A stretch of 64,000 nt of DNA. Source: JBMYRH01 sp049602155 (GTDB lineage Bacteria; Myxococcota_A; UBA9042; PHBI01; JBMYRH01). The stretch's first letter is position 1; every line of letters starts with the position of its first letter. The translations under genes and the position numbers were made by a program. The notes under the pieces are model-generated. The model had not been told where the DNA came from and did not search any database. It saw nothing but the letters and a program-made list of their open reading frames with translations. The stretch spans positions 372,001 through 436,000 of the forward strand of contig JBMYRH010000001.1 in NCBI GenBank assembly GCA_049602155.1, read 5' to 3'. Below are positions 25,254 to 33,508 of the stretch, piece after piece.

Positions 25254-26234
25254 ATGCCGGTCACACTCACCAGAGAGATCGTTCACGCTCCGACCTCGCC
25301 GCTCGTTCCGCTCTTAGAGAGCGTCGAGCGGATCGCCGAGAGTCAGGCGAATGCGCTTATCATCGGCGAAAGTGGTGCCGGTAAAGAGGCCATCGTGCGC
25401 GCGCTCCATGAGCTTGCGCCCTGGGGTTCAGGCCCATTTGTGCCTATCAACTGCGGCGCGATCCCTGAGAACCTGCTGGAGAGTGAGCTCTTTGGCCATG
25501 TGCGAGGCGCCTTCACCGGGGCAGACCGCCCACGCAAGGGGCGGTTCGAGGCCGCCAACGATGGCACCCTCTTCCTCGACGAGATTGGTGAGATGCCCCT
25601 CGCCCTCCAAGTGAAGCTGCTCCGCGTGCTTCAGGAGCGTGAATTCGTCCCCCTGGGCGCCACAACGCCCAAGAAGGCGACCTTCCGACTTGTCGCCGCG
25701 ACGAACCGTGATCTGGACGCTTGTGTCGAGGCGGGGACGTTCCGTCAAGACCTCCTCTACCGCTTAGACGTCGTGCGCCTGGATGTGCCCTCCTTGAGAG
25801 ATCGTCCAATGGATGTGCCGCTGCTCGCCACGCACTTCTTGAAGCTGTACGCGAAGAGCAATCGCTCCACCGTAGAGGGTTTCACAGACGAAGCGATGGC
25901 GCTGATGCAGAGCTACAGCTGGCCTGGGAATGTGCGCGAACTTGAGAACTTAGTTCAGGGCACTCTGGTGCTGAAACGCGAGGGCATCATCGAACGAGAT
26001 GACGTCGCGCGACGCCTAAGGGGCGTGGAGGTCGAAGAGGTCGCACCGGCGAGTGGAGATGCCCTCGAGTTGCCCGAAGATGGCATCCAACTGCGTCAGA
26101 CCATGGACCGCCTTGAGCGTGACTTCATCCGCCAAGCGCTGCGCCGCTCTGAAGGTAATAAGGCGCAAGCAGCGGGGCTTCTGGGCATGAACCGGACGAC
26201 CCTCGTGGAGAAGCTCAAGCGGCGACCCGTCTAG
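25254..26234 (+). CDS. Sigma-54-dependent activator without receiver (flagellar)
   Basis: This second AAA+ enhancer-binding protein (326 residues) consists of a 30-residue N-terminus, Walker A (IGESGAGKE), a canonical GAFTGA loop, Walker B (GTLFLDEIGEMP), sensor blocks (RLVAATNRDLDACVEAGTFR, YSWPGNVRELENLVQGTLVL) and a C-terminal Fis-like helix-turn-helix (GNKAQAAGLLGMNRTTLVEK). It has no regulatory input domain. It is transcribed divergently from the other activator and directly precedes a -24/-12 promoter and fliM, so it likely controls that class of flagellar genes. No recognisable ribosome-binding site precedes the ATG. Confidence 0.9.
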   Translation: MPVTLTREIVHAPTSPLVPLLESVERIAESQANALIIGESGAGKEAIVRALHELAPWGSGPFVPINCGAIPENLLESELFGHVRGAFTGADRPRKGRFEAANDGTLFLDEIGEMPLALQVKLLRVLQEREFVPLGATTPKKATFRLVAATNRDLDACVEAGTFRQDLLYRLDVVRLDVPSLRDRPMDVPLLATHFLKLYAKSNRSTVEGFTDEAMALMQSYSWPGNVRELENLVQGTLVLKREGIIERDDVARRLRGVEVEEVAPASGDALELPEDGIQLRQTMDRLERDFIRQALRRSEGNKAQAAGLLGMNRTTLVEKLKRRPV

Positions 26235-26306
26235 GGGGCACGGAACCATGACGATCCATGCCTGGCCTGCCGATGAGTCACACTCCAAACGCAACACTGC
26301 GGCTGA

Positions 26307-26324
26307 TTGGCATGCGCTTTGCTT
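26307..26324 (+). promoter_or_regulatory. Sigma-54 (-24/-12) promoter of fliM-fliN-fliR-flhB
   Basis: TTGGCATGCGCTTTGCTT carries GG (26309-26310) and GC (26321-26322) with 10 bp between and a near-consensus surround. Transcription would start near 26334, about 60 nt before the fliM ATG. It lies in the 161-bp gap after the second activator gene. Confidence 0.85.
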
Positions 26325-26395
26325 AACCATCGCACGGATAAATTCCGCTGCTAAAGCGGCTGTCCTTCACGACACGAACCAGAGGTAGACAGACG

Positions 26396-27646
26396 ATGTT
26401 CCCCGGAGACGAGGACGAGCCCACCCAAGGCGCGGTGGTAGAAGGCGAGGCCACCGAGGCCATCGACACGCCGTTCGTGTCCTCAGGTGATGAGGACTTC
26501 AGCGATCTACTGAGCGATGCGGACTTGCCTGCGCCCTCAGCTATGCCGCCTGACGCCAACCCAAAGGAAGAAGGTGACCAGCTCTCAGCTGCCGAGCTCG
26601 AGGCCCTCGCCGATGCATTCGCGACCCCCGAGGACGAAGCGCGGTCATCGAGCGAAATCCGCAGCGACCAGGACCCCGTGGTGCTCCGATACGACCTCGT
26701 CGGGTCGACCGGAGGCCAACGGCATGACTTCCCTGCCCTCGACCTGATCCATCAATCATTCACCCTCACCTTGGGCACCAAACTTGAGCGAGAGACACGC
26801 CGTGAAGGTGCCTTTGTCTCAAATCAACCAGAGATCCTGAACTTCTCGGAGATCTACGCCACCCTCCCGATGCCAACCGGCGTCTTTGTGGTCGAGGTCA
26901 GCGGGCTCAGCTGCACAGGGTTGATCCTCGTGGAGCCAGGGCTGCTCGTTCACCTCATCGATCTCCTGATGGGCGGACAAGGGCGCGGAACCCAGAGCCC
27001 TGAGCTCTTCGCAGCGCGAAGCTTCACCGGCACCGAGCGCTTGATCATCCGACGTATCGTCGAGTTCATCGATCTCTCGCTGCGTATCGCATGGCGAGAG
27101 TTCTGCCCGGTCAGCATTCGACTCATCCGCGCAGAGGTCGATCCGCGGCACGCCGCAGTGTTCGGTCCTGGGGACCGAGTCTGCGAGTTCCGAATGGACA
27201 TTGAGTGGGACGATGTCGTGGGAGACGTTCGGTTTATCCTCCCGATGGAGGCCTTACGACCGTTTGAGAAGCGCTTGGCGCTGACCACCGTGACGCCGAA
27301 GAGCTCCTCCGATGCAGGCTGGCGCGTGGAGATGCGAGAGGCGCTCTTTGACGTCCCTGTTTCACTTAAAGCCAACCTTGGAGAGGCTGAGTTGACGGTG
27401 CGCCAACTCCTCGACCTCAAAGAGGGCGACTACCTGCGGCTCGACCGCGATCCCGAGAGCTTGCTCGACATGTTCGTTGAGGAATTGCCGCTCTTCTCGG
27501 TCAAACCTAGCGTTCAACAAGGAAACGTCGCCGCAGTGCTCGTCGATCGCCTCTCCCAAAATCAAGAAGACGATGCACCGCTACCGCCCACAAATGAAGA
27601 AGATACGGACGGCTCCCCAGCTGAGCCCGTCGCCTCCCAGGAGTAG
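26396..27646 (+). CDS. fliM: Flagellar motor switch protein FliM
   Basis: FliM is the C-ring protein that binds phosphorylated CheY. The 416-residue product has the FliM middle domain (LDLIHQSFTLTLGTKLERET, SGLSCTGLILVEPGLLVHLI, FTGTERLIIRRIVEFIDLSL) and a C-terminal SpoA domain (LGEAELTVRQLLDLKEGDYL). A CheY-binding-like motif (LSAAELEALADAF) lies at residues about 63-75, not at the extreme N-terminus as usual, because about 60 acidic residues precede it. A second acidic tail follows the SpoA domain. Confidence 0.92.
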   Translation: MFPGDEDEPTQGAVVEGEATEAIDTPFVSSGDEDFSDLLSDADLPAPSAMPPDANPKEEGDQLSAAELEALADAFATPEDEARSSSEIRSDQDPVVLRYDLVGSTGGQRHDFPALDLIHQSFTLTLGTKLERETRREGAFVSNQPEILNFSEIYATLPMPTGVFVVEVSGLSCTGLILVEPGLLVHLIDLLMGGQGRGTQSPELFAARSFTGTERLIIRRIVEFIDLSLRIAWREFCPVSIRLIRAEVDPRHAAVFGPGDRVCEFRMDIEWDDVVGDVRFILPMEALRPFEKRLALTTVTPKSSSDAGWRVEMREALFDVPVSLKANLGEAELTVRQLLDLKEGDYLRLDRDPESLLDMFVEELPLFSVKPSVQQGNVAAVLVDRLSQNQEDDAPLPPTNEEDTDGSPAEPVASQE

Positions 27647-27649
27647 AAG

Positions 27650-27928
27650 ATGAGCACAGATAACACCAACCGTTCTCTCGACTTCCTGATGGAGGTCCCC
27701 CTCAAGGTGACCGTCGAACTCGGCCGCAAAAAGATGCGAATCTCCGAGCTCCTCAACCTCTCCAAGGGTGCCGTCGTTGAGCTCGAGAAGGTCGCCGGTG
27801 AACCCCTCGATGTGCTGGTCAACGACCAACTCGTCGCGCGCGGTGAAGCGGTGGTCATTAACGACAAGTTCGGTGTGCGGCTGACGGACGTCGTCGACCG
27901 CCACGACCGTGTTCAAGGCCTGAGCTGA
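27650..27928 (+). CDS. fliN: Flagellar motor switch protein FliN
   Basis: FliN forms the base of the C ring and is a docking site for FliH. The 92-residue product is essentially one SpoA domain (LDFLMEVPLKVTVELGRKKM, RISELLNLSKGAVVELEKVA, GEPLDVLVNDQLVARGEAVV), a full-length short FliN without N-terminal extension. It lies 3 bp after fliM. Confidence 0.96.
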   Translation: MSTDNTNRSLDFLMEVPLKVTVELGRKKMRISELLNLSKGAVVELEKVAGEPLDVLVNDQLVARGEAVVINDKFGVRLTDVVDRHDRVQGLS

Positions 27929-27940
27929 GCCACGCCGGCC

Positions 27941-28756
27941 TTGACCGTTGACCTCCTGCCCTGGGCTGAGCTAGCGACACCCTATACGCTCGGTGTGATG
28001 CTCATGTCCGCTCGAATCGGCATGGCCACGATGTGGATGCCGGGGCTGTCCTCAGGCCGAGTCCCTGACCGCGTCCGAATGATGGCGGTCGTCGTCCTCG
28101 CGGTGATGATGAGCGTGGCCCTCGGTGGCATCGCCGTCCCTTTCCCAGAGGACGCCTTCACCCTCGGGTTGATGCTCTGTAGAGAGGCTATCATCGGCGG
28201 CGGCATCGGCTTCGCGATTCGCCTCGTGGTCCTTGGGGCCGAGGTCGCAGGCTCCATGGCCGGCATCTCCATGGGCCTCTCACTCAACGTCCTCGTCGAT
28301 CCCACGACCGGTGATCAGAGCGTCTCTTTGGGAGCCTTATTGGCCATCGCTGCCATGATGTTGTTCGTCGCGATGGACGGTCACGACATCGTGATTTGGA
28401 CCCTCTACGACCACTTCCAGCATTTCCCTGTGGGTACGACTGCGTACCTGGCGCCCGACCCACAGAAGCTGGCAGACGCATTCATGCAGACGGTCTACAC
28501 GGGCCTGCAGCTGGCCTCGCCAGCCATCGTCGTCACCCTCACGCTGAACATCTCGATGGCCTTCGTGTCGCGTGCAGTGCCCTCAGTGAACCTCTTTGGC
28601 ATCGGGCTCGGCATGTTGATCATGGCTGGCTGGATGGCGCTCGCGATGGAGGGAGAGGCCGTGGTCATCACGACCGAGCAGGCCCTACTCGACCTCCCAC
28701 AGAACATGATCGATTTAGGACTACAGCGCTCCGGGGCGAGCACAACGAGCCCCTAG
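27941..28756 (+). CDS. fliR: Flagellar export gate protein FliR
   Basis: FliR is part of the FliPQR export gate in the inner membrane. The 271-residue product has about six membrane helices and FliR motifs (ARIGMATMWMPGLSSGRVPD, EVAGSMAGISMGLSLNVLVD, ISMAFVSRAVPSVNLFGIGL). The best start is TTG 27941, 12 bp after the fliN stop. The usual fliO, fliP and fliQ genes between fliN and fliR are missing here and from the rest of the window. Confidence 0.93.
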   Translation: MTVDLLPWAELATPYTLGVMLMSARIGMATMWMPGLSSGRVPDRVRMMAVVVLAVMMSVALGGIAVPFPEDAFTLGLMLCREAIIGGGIGFAIRLVVLGAEVAGSMAGISMGLSLNVLVDPTTGDQSVSLGALLAIAAMMLFVAMDGHDIVIWTLYDHFQHFPVGTTAYLAPDPQKLADAFMQTVYTGLQLASPAIVVTLTLNISMAFVSRAVPSVNLFGIGLGMLIMAGWMALAMEGEAVVITTEQALLDLPQNMIDLGLQRSGASTTSP

Positions 28757-28765
28757 GAGGCGGCT

Positions 28766-29842
28766 ATGGCCGAAGATGCCAATGGCCAAGAAAAGGAATT
28801 TGACCCGACCCCACAGCGGATTGAGAAGTTCCGCAAAGAGGGTAAAATTGCGCAGTCCAAAGATGTGGGCAGCGCAGCACAGCTCTATATGGCGCTGCTC
28901 GCCTTCGGGTTCCTTGGCGAAGACCTCATCAACGCACTCTTCGTCTCGACACGGTGGACCATAGAGCACGTGCTGCAAGACGGCATGGACACAATCTCCA
29001 TCCGTGGCCTGACCTATCGCCTCCTGATGTTCGTGGGGCCTCCGACCGCCATCATCTGCCTCTTGCTCGGGCTCGCAGCGATCACCGCTGGGTTCGCTCA
29101 GACGAAGTTCAACTGGACCCTAGATGCTTTGACGCCCAAGTGGGAGAAGCTCAACCCGTTGAGCCGCCTCACTCAGCTCTTCGGGCCGAAGAAGCTGGGA
29201 ATGAATGTGCTCTTATCGACCGCCAAGATCACCTTGGGCGCGCTCGTCATCGGGCTCATCTTCATGGCTGGTCTGCCGACGATGGCTGGCTTGGCCCTCT
29301 CTCCTATTCAGGCCGCCGAGCTCTTCGTCTACAAGAACCTCTATTTGATGTTGATCGCCACGACCGGCGTCCTCACCCTCATGGCCGTCCCAGACTACAT
29401 CTGGCAGCGCAAGCAGCTGATGGACCAGCTCAAGATGACCATGGAAGAGTTCAAGCGCGACCAAGAGGAGCAAGAGGGTAAGCCGCTGATCAAGGGTCGA
29501 CGGCGCGCCATGCACCGTGACTTGACGTTCAACCGTATCATCGACTCCGTGCCGGGCGCCGACGTGATCGTGACCAACCCGACTCACCTCTCCATCGCGC
29601 TTCGATACCGACCAGGCGAAGACAAGGCCCCGATGGTCGTGGCGAAGGGTGGTGATGCAATGGCCATGCAGATCCGCGCCATCGCCCGGCGAAACGGCAT
29701 CCCTATCATCGAGAATCGGCCCCTCGCACGCACTATCTGGACCAAGGTCAAGGTCGGGCGCCCTATCCCTAGCCACCTCTTCCAGGCGGTCGCCGAGGTC
29801 CTCGCGAAGGTCTACCGCATTCGGAAACAGCGGGCCTCCTAA
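28766..29842 (+). CDS. flhB: Flagellar export switch protein FlhB
   Basis: FlhB is the export-gate protein that switches substrate class after self-cleavage. The 358-residue product starts with the typical KEFDPTPQRIEKFRKEGKIA, has four membrane helices, and carries the autocleavage site NPTH (residues 271-274, in VIVTNPTHLSIALRY), followed by the cytoplasmic FlhBcc domain (AIARRNGIPIIENRPLARTI). Order fliR-flhB is classical. No flhA follows; the next gene is on the other strand. Confidence 0.96.
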   Translation: MAEDANGQEKEFDPTPQRIEKFRKEGKIAQSKDVGSAAQLYMALLAFGFLGEDLINALFVSTRWTIEHVLQDGMDTISIRGLTYRLLMFVGPPTAIICLLLGLAAITAGFAQTKFNWTLDALTPKWEKLNPLSRLTQLFGPKKLGMNVLLSTAKITLGALVIGLIFMAGLPTMAGLALSPIQAAELFVYKNLYLMLIATTGVLTLMAVPDYIWQRKQLMDQLKMTMEEFKRDQEEQEGKPLIKGRRRAMHRDLTFNRIIDSVPGADVIVTNPTHLSIALRYRPGEDKAPMVVAKGGDAMAMQIRAIARRNGIPIIENRPLARTIWTKVKVGRPIPSHLFQAVAEVLAKVYRIRKQRAS

Positions 29843-29858
29843 CGCTCAGCTCCCTGAG

Positions 29859-31061
29859 CTACTGGGCGCTCTCTAGGCGTGACGCGAAGTCGGCGAAGCG
29901 CGCCAAGCCGGCGTCGATGTCCTCCATCGAGCATGCGTAGCTCATACGCAAAAACCCAGGCGCACCGAAGGGAGATCCGGGCACTGCGGCGACGAGCGCG
30001 TGCTCAAGCAAGAGCTCGCAGAGCTGAAGATCGGTCTCGATGACCCTGTCGCCTAACCGACGTCCCAAGAGGCCATTGGCGTCCGGGAAAACATAGAAAG
30101 CACCGCCGGGCAGGACACACTCGACACCCTCGATCGCATTGAGCGCATCGACAATGCGATGACGACGGGCATCGTAGGCGGCGAGCCACTCCTCTAAGAA
30201 CGCATGGTCAGAGGACAACGCGGCTAAGGCCCCGTGCTGCGCGAAGGCAGTGGGGTTCGACGTCGACTGCCCCTGGAGGGTCGCCATCTTCTTGATCAGC
30301 GGCGCTTGAGCAACGGTGAACCCGATGCGCCACCCTGTCATGGCGTAGGTCTTTGACGCCCCGTGCACGATGATGATGCGGTCACGGAGGTCCGGACGCT
30401 CCTTCAACACATTCGCGAAGGGCGTCTCATCGTAGCGAATGTAGCTGTAGATATCGTCGGTCACGATCCAGAGGTCATGAGCCTCAGCGAGCGCAGCGAT
30501 CGATCGCAGGTCCTCGGCAGACTGCACGGCGCCGGTCGGGTTGTTCGGGCTGTTGATCACGATGCCGACAGTGTCGTCATCAATGGCCGCTGCGACGTCC
30601 TCGGGATCGAGCCGAAAGCCCTCCTCTGAGCGCGTCGGGACGATCACAGGCTCCCCCTGAGCCAAGCGAATCTGCGCGGGGTAGCTCACCCAAAATGGTG
30701 AGGGGACAATGACCTTCTCACCGGGATCCAAGAGCACTTGGAAGAGATTAAAGAGCGAGTGCTTACCACCACAGGAAACAAGCACCTCATCCGAGGTGAA
30801 CGGCACATCGTAGTGAGCCGAAAAGGTCGTCGCCACGGCCTCCCGAAGCGCCGGTAGACCTGCAACAGGCAGGTAACGCGTCGCTCCAGAGCGCGCCGCC
30901 TCGACCATCGCCTCGACGATGAAGTCCGGGGTCGGGAAGTCGGGCTCACCCGCTCCGAAGCTGATGACGTCCGCTCCCTCCGCGCGGAGCTGCTTGGCCC
31001 GGCTGGTGACGGCGAGGGTCGCCGAGGGCTTGATGGGGGACATGCGTTGGGCAAACTTCAT
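29859..31061 (-). CDS. Class I PLP aminotransferase (aspartate-type)
   Basis: This 400-residue fold-type I aminotransferase probably moves the amino group between aspartate and 2-oxoglutarate. It has the class I gamma layout: ISFGAGEPDFPTPDFIVEAM near the N-terminus, NSPNNPTGAV, WIVTDDIYSYIRYDE, the PLP lysine motif (VHGASKTYAMTGWRIGF) and the C-terminal FGAPGFLRMSYACSMEDI with the substrate-binding Arg (FLRMSY). Other amino acids could be used as well. It overlaps the coaD stop by 4 bp (ATGA). Confidence 0.9.
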   Translation of the reverse strand: MKFAQRMSPIKPSATLAVTSRAKQLRAEGADVISFGAGEPDFPTPDFIVEAMVEAARSGATRYLPVAGLPALREAVATTFSAHYDVPFTSDEVLVSCGGKHSLFNLFQVLLDPGEKVIVPSPFWVSYPAQIRLAQGEPVIVPTRSEEGFRLDPEDVAAAIDDDTVGIVINSPNNPTGAVQSAEDLRSIAALAEAHDLWIVTDDIYSYIRYDETPFANVLKERPDLRDRIIIVHGASKTYAMTGWRIGFTVAQAPLIKKMATLQGQSTSNPTAFAQHGALAALSSDHAFLEEWLAAYDARRHRIVDALNAIEGVECVLPGGAFYVFPDANGLLGRRLGDRVIETDLQLCELLLEHALVAAVPGSPFGAPGFLRMSYACSMEDIDAGLARFADFASRLESAQ

Positions 31062-31552
31062 GAGCGGGCTCCTGAGATGCGCTCCATAAGCAGCGTGTGG
31101 ACATGTGCAGGGACGAGCTCGGTCACATCGCCACCGAGAGACGCGACCTCTCTGACGAGGCTTGAAGAGACGTAGGCGCCCTCTGCCTCTGCCGTCAAAA
31201 ACACGGTCTCTAGCTGAGGGTTCAAATGACGATTCATGTGCGCCATTTGGAGCTCGTATTCAAAGTCGCTCGGTCCACGCAGCCCCCTCACGAGGGCCAT
31301 GGCGCCGCGATCTTCGGCGTACCCAGCCAAGAGCCCCTGAAGCGAGTCAATCTCGAGGCGAGGCTCGTCGGGGAAACAGCTCCTGATCATCTCGGAACGC
31401 TCTTCCACGGTGAAAAGCGGCGTCTTTCGCACGTTTATAGTGACGGCTACGATCACGCGATCGAAGAGCCTCAACGCGCGCCCAATGATGCTCGCGTGTC
31501 CGTTCGTTAGGGGATCAAAAGAGCCGGGAAGGACAGCCAGGCGTTCACCCAC
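31058..31552 (-). CDS. coaD: Phosphopantetheine adenylyltransferase CoaD
   Basis: CoaD makes dephospho-CoA from 4'-phosphopantetheine and ATP. The chosen start is GTG 31552, which has AAGGAG 7 bp upstream and gives a 164-residue product of normal size; the longer frame is spurious. The nucleotidyltransferase motif (GSFDPLTNGH, residues about 9-18) contains the TxGH signature, and EGAYVSSSLVREVASLGGDV is the usual ISSTxVR block in slightly altered form. It lies 41 bp after rsmD, a common pairing. Confidence 0.93.
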   Translation of the reverse strand: MGERLAVLPGSFDPLTNGHASIIGRALRLFDRVIVAVTINVRKTPLFTVEERSEMIRSCFPDEPRLEIDSLQGLLAGYAEDRGAMALVRGLRGPSDFEYELQMAHMNRHLNPQLETVFLTAEAEGAYVSSSLVREVASLGGDVTELVPAHVHTLLMERISGARS

Positions 31553-31593
31553 GGAGACACTCCTTGAGAGGGATGTCGTTCCTCTAACCGATC

Positions 31594-32145
31594 TCAGGGC
31601 GACTTGGCTAGGAAGACAAGGCTGCTGTCGCCATAACCACGTCTGTCGGTGACCTCCAAGCCCGCACCATTCCACGACGCATCACCGAGTTCATAGCCGC
31701 GTCGCTCAGACACCACGAGGACCCCGTCTTGAGACAGACGATCACGGGACATCAGGCGCTCGACGACCGGCAGGCCCAGCTCAAGGGTCCACGGCTGGTC
31801 CACCATGACGATATCCCATGTCTTCCCCGCACCGAGGCCATTCGGGAGGTCGCTGCGATGGACCGTCGAGCTCTTTCCCATACTCAGCTGAGCGATGTTG
31901 CGCTGAAGGGCGTCCAAGGCGTGCCGACCGGACTCAAAGAAGTCCACGTGCTCGGCACCTCGACTCAAGGCCTCCAAGCCCACGGCGCCTGTCCCCGAGA
32001 AGCAATCGGCGAAGCGGGCATCGGGGACACGATCCGCCAAGATGTTGAACAGCGCCTCCCTGACCTTGGCCAACATGGGCCGCGTCGTCATCCCTGAAGG
32101 CGCCGTCAGGCGGCGACCACGAAATTGTCCACCGATGATGCGCAC
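31594..32145 (-). CDS. rsmD: RsmD-like 16S rRNA guanine-N2 methyltransferase
   Basis: RsmD methylates G966 of 16S rRNA. The 183-residue product has the family start (MRIIGGQFRGRRLTAPSG) and RPMLAKVREALFNILADR, then the SAM-binding motif I (FADCFSGTGAVGLEALSRGA). The catalytic motif IV, normally DPPY/F, reads DQPW (residues 116-119), so one of the two prolines is Gln. The rest of the fold is intact. It starts at GTG 32145 with a weak ribosome-binding site. Confidence 0.88.
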   Translation of the reverse strand: MRIIGGQFRGRRLTAPSGMTTRPMLAKVREALFNILADRVPDARFADCFSGTGAVGLEALSRGAEHVDFFESGRHALDALQRNIAQLSMGKSSTVHRSDLPNGLGAGKTWDIVMVDQPWTLELGLPVVERLMSRDRLSQDGVLVVSERRGYELGDASWNGAGLEVTDRRGYGDSSLVFLAKSP

Positions 32146-32222
32146 GTTAGGCCGCCATGGCTGAGGGGCATTCGCATGCCTGCGGACACTGCGATGGACG
32201 CACCATCATCGTCCCGGTCACG

Positions 32223-33257
32223 CTAAAAGGCCCACGTGTTCGATTTGTGAAGCGCATGAAAGAGGATGGTCGCCGCTCCTGCCCCTTCGACGTTAATCGT
32301 CATGTCCCAGCGTCCGAACGAGCAGACGATGCCGCGATAGCTCGAGCCGTCACGTAACAGGCAGGTCACCGGCTCGTTCTCATCGATCAGCTGAAGGAGC
32401 CGCGCATCCGTCGGTCGTACACGCTCACTTCGATCGGCTGTTCCCGCCAAGCCGCTCTCTCGCACAGGCTCTTGAAACATCTCAGCGGCGCGCAGCGGCT
32501 CGACCACCTCGGAGAGGCAGACCAGCTTCACGTCATGCTTCTGGATGAGTCGCGTCTCGTCGCCCTCGGTGAGCACGAAGTCCACCTCATAGGTGCGAGC
32601 CTCGGCGACCTTACCGACGAACCATGAGCCGTCAAAGCAGCCGACGGCGACCTCGGCCGTGTTCAACTCCGCGAGCTTCAGGGCGTCTCGATCGATCCGC
32701 TCTTTTCGGAACATCCGGATCCGCTGAAGCTCCAGCGCGCGCTCTCTGCTCAGGTGGCCACTCGCGACCTGCCCTGCGAGCCCTGGCTCCAAGCCGTCGC
32801 TCTCTATCAGCCGAGTAGCCCGCTCTTTACGCTGGAGGCCCTTCAAGACGATGGCCAAGCTGACCTCACCCCGGATGACACGGAGCGCATGGACCTGTGG
32901 AATGCCCTTGTCCGCCGCCAGCTCTCGGGCGGCCTCTTGCTGACGTGCAATCTCTTCGGGGTTGGGCTTGGTGACGACCGGCGCTTTCGCCTCGACGGGT
33001 CGTTCTGGCTTGACTGAGGCACGTGGTTTCGGCGCCGGGCTACGACTCCCGCCACTTGGGTCAAAGACACGTCGCCCCCCAGGCGCCCTCTCAGCCGGTT
33101 TCGCCACGGCTGGCTCAGGCGCCGACGGAGCCGTCGCTTCGATCTTGTCGACCGAAGGCTTCAGCTGTGCCTGCAACGATGATCTGCGTGCTTCGCGCTC
33201 AGCGCGCCTCGCACCAGCCTTGCGCCGAATCGGTCCGCCCTTTGGCCGCTCCGTCAT
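32223..33257 (-). CDS. Protein with two Sm/Hfq-like domains
   Basis: I do not know a named gene for this 344-residue protein. It has a basic, Pro/Ala-rich disordered N-terminus (1-97), a charged helical region (98-190), and two regions resembling the Hfq/Sm fold. Region 1 (about 200-250) has VAVGCFDGSWFVGKV then LIQKHDVKLVC; region 2 (about 288-341) has EPVTCLLRDGSSYRGIVCSF then ILFHALHKS. These mirror the Sm1 (VxIYLxNGxxLxGxxxxFD) and Sm2 (YKHAI) motifs of Hfq. RNA binding is inferred only. It is divergent from lon and upstream of rsmD. Confidence 0.7.
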   Translation of the reverse strand: MTERPKGGPIRRKAGARRAEREARRSSLQAQLKPSVDKIEATAPSAPEPAVAKPAERAPGGRRVFDPSGGSRSPAPKPRASVKPERPVEAKAPVVTKPNPEEIARQQEAARELAADKGIPQVHALRVIRGEVSLAIVLKGLQRKERATRLIESDGLEPGLAGQVASGHLSRERALELQRIRMFRKERIDRDALKLAELNTAEVAVGCFDGSWFVGKVAEARTYEVDFVLTEGDETRLIQKHDVKLVCLSEVVEPLRAAEMFQEPVRESGLAGTADRSERVRPTDARLLQLIDENEPVTCLLRDGSSYRGIVCSFGRWDMTINVEGAGAATILFHALHKSNTWAF

Positions 33258-33508
33258 TGACCTCTGCCCCCAATCTCGCAGCGGGGTCGTCTGCGATCGT
33301 GGTCACGTGATCCATGAGTAACAGATCTCGATGGAGAGTTCCATAACCCTGACGTCAAGTATGCAAAGAACCTCTCGCATTCGATGGTGCAGTTTCTGGA
33401 CGTCTTGCTGTTGGACCAGTTGCATGGACACAGGAAACAACACGAGTTCGTGCTTGATCTGAGCCGAACGGTTCCCATGGTGAGAAGAAGCGGCAGCAGG
33501 AGCGAGAC
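33258..33508. other. Divergent intergenic region before lon
   Basis: This 251-bp gap must hold the promoters of the leftward Sm-like gene and of lon. I see no convincing sigma-32, CIRCE or sigma-54 element. lon has a plain GGAGCGAG ribosome-binding site. Confidence 0.4.

Noticed and set aside
25254..26234. Reading the second activator as a general NtrC homologue.
   Set aside because: It lacks a receiver and lies within the flagellar locus, so a flagellar role is more likely.
32157..32357. 66-codon plus-strand frame with HSHACGHCDG.
   Set aside because: Most of it overlaps the conserved Sm-like region of the leftward gene; it has no ribosome-binding site, so it is a shadow.
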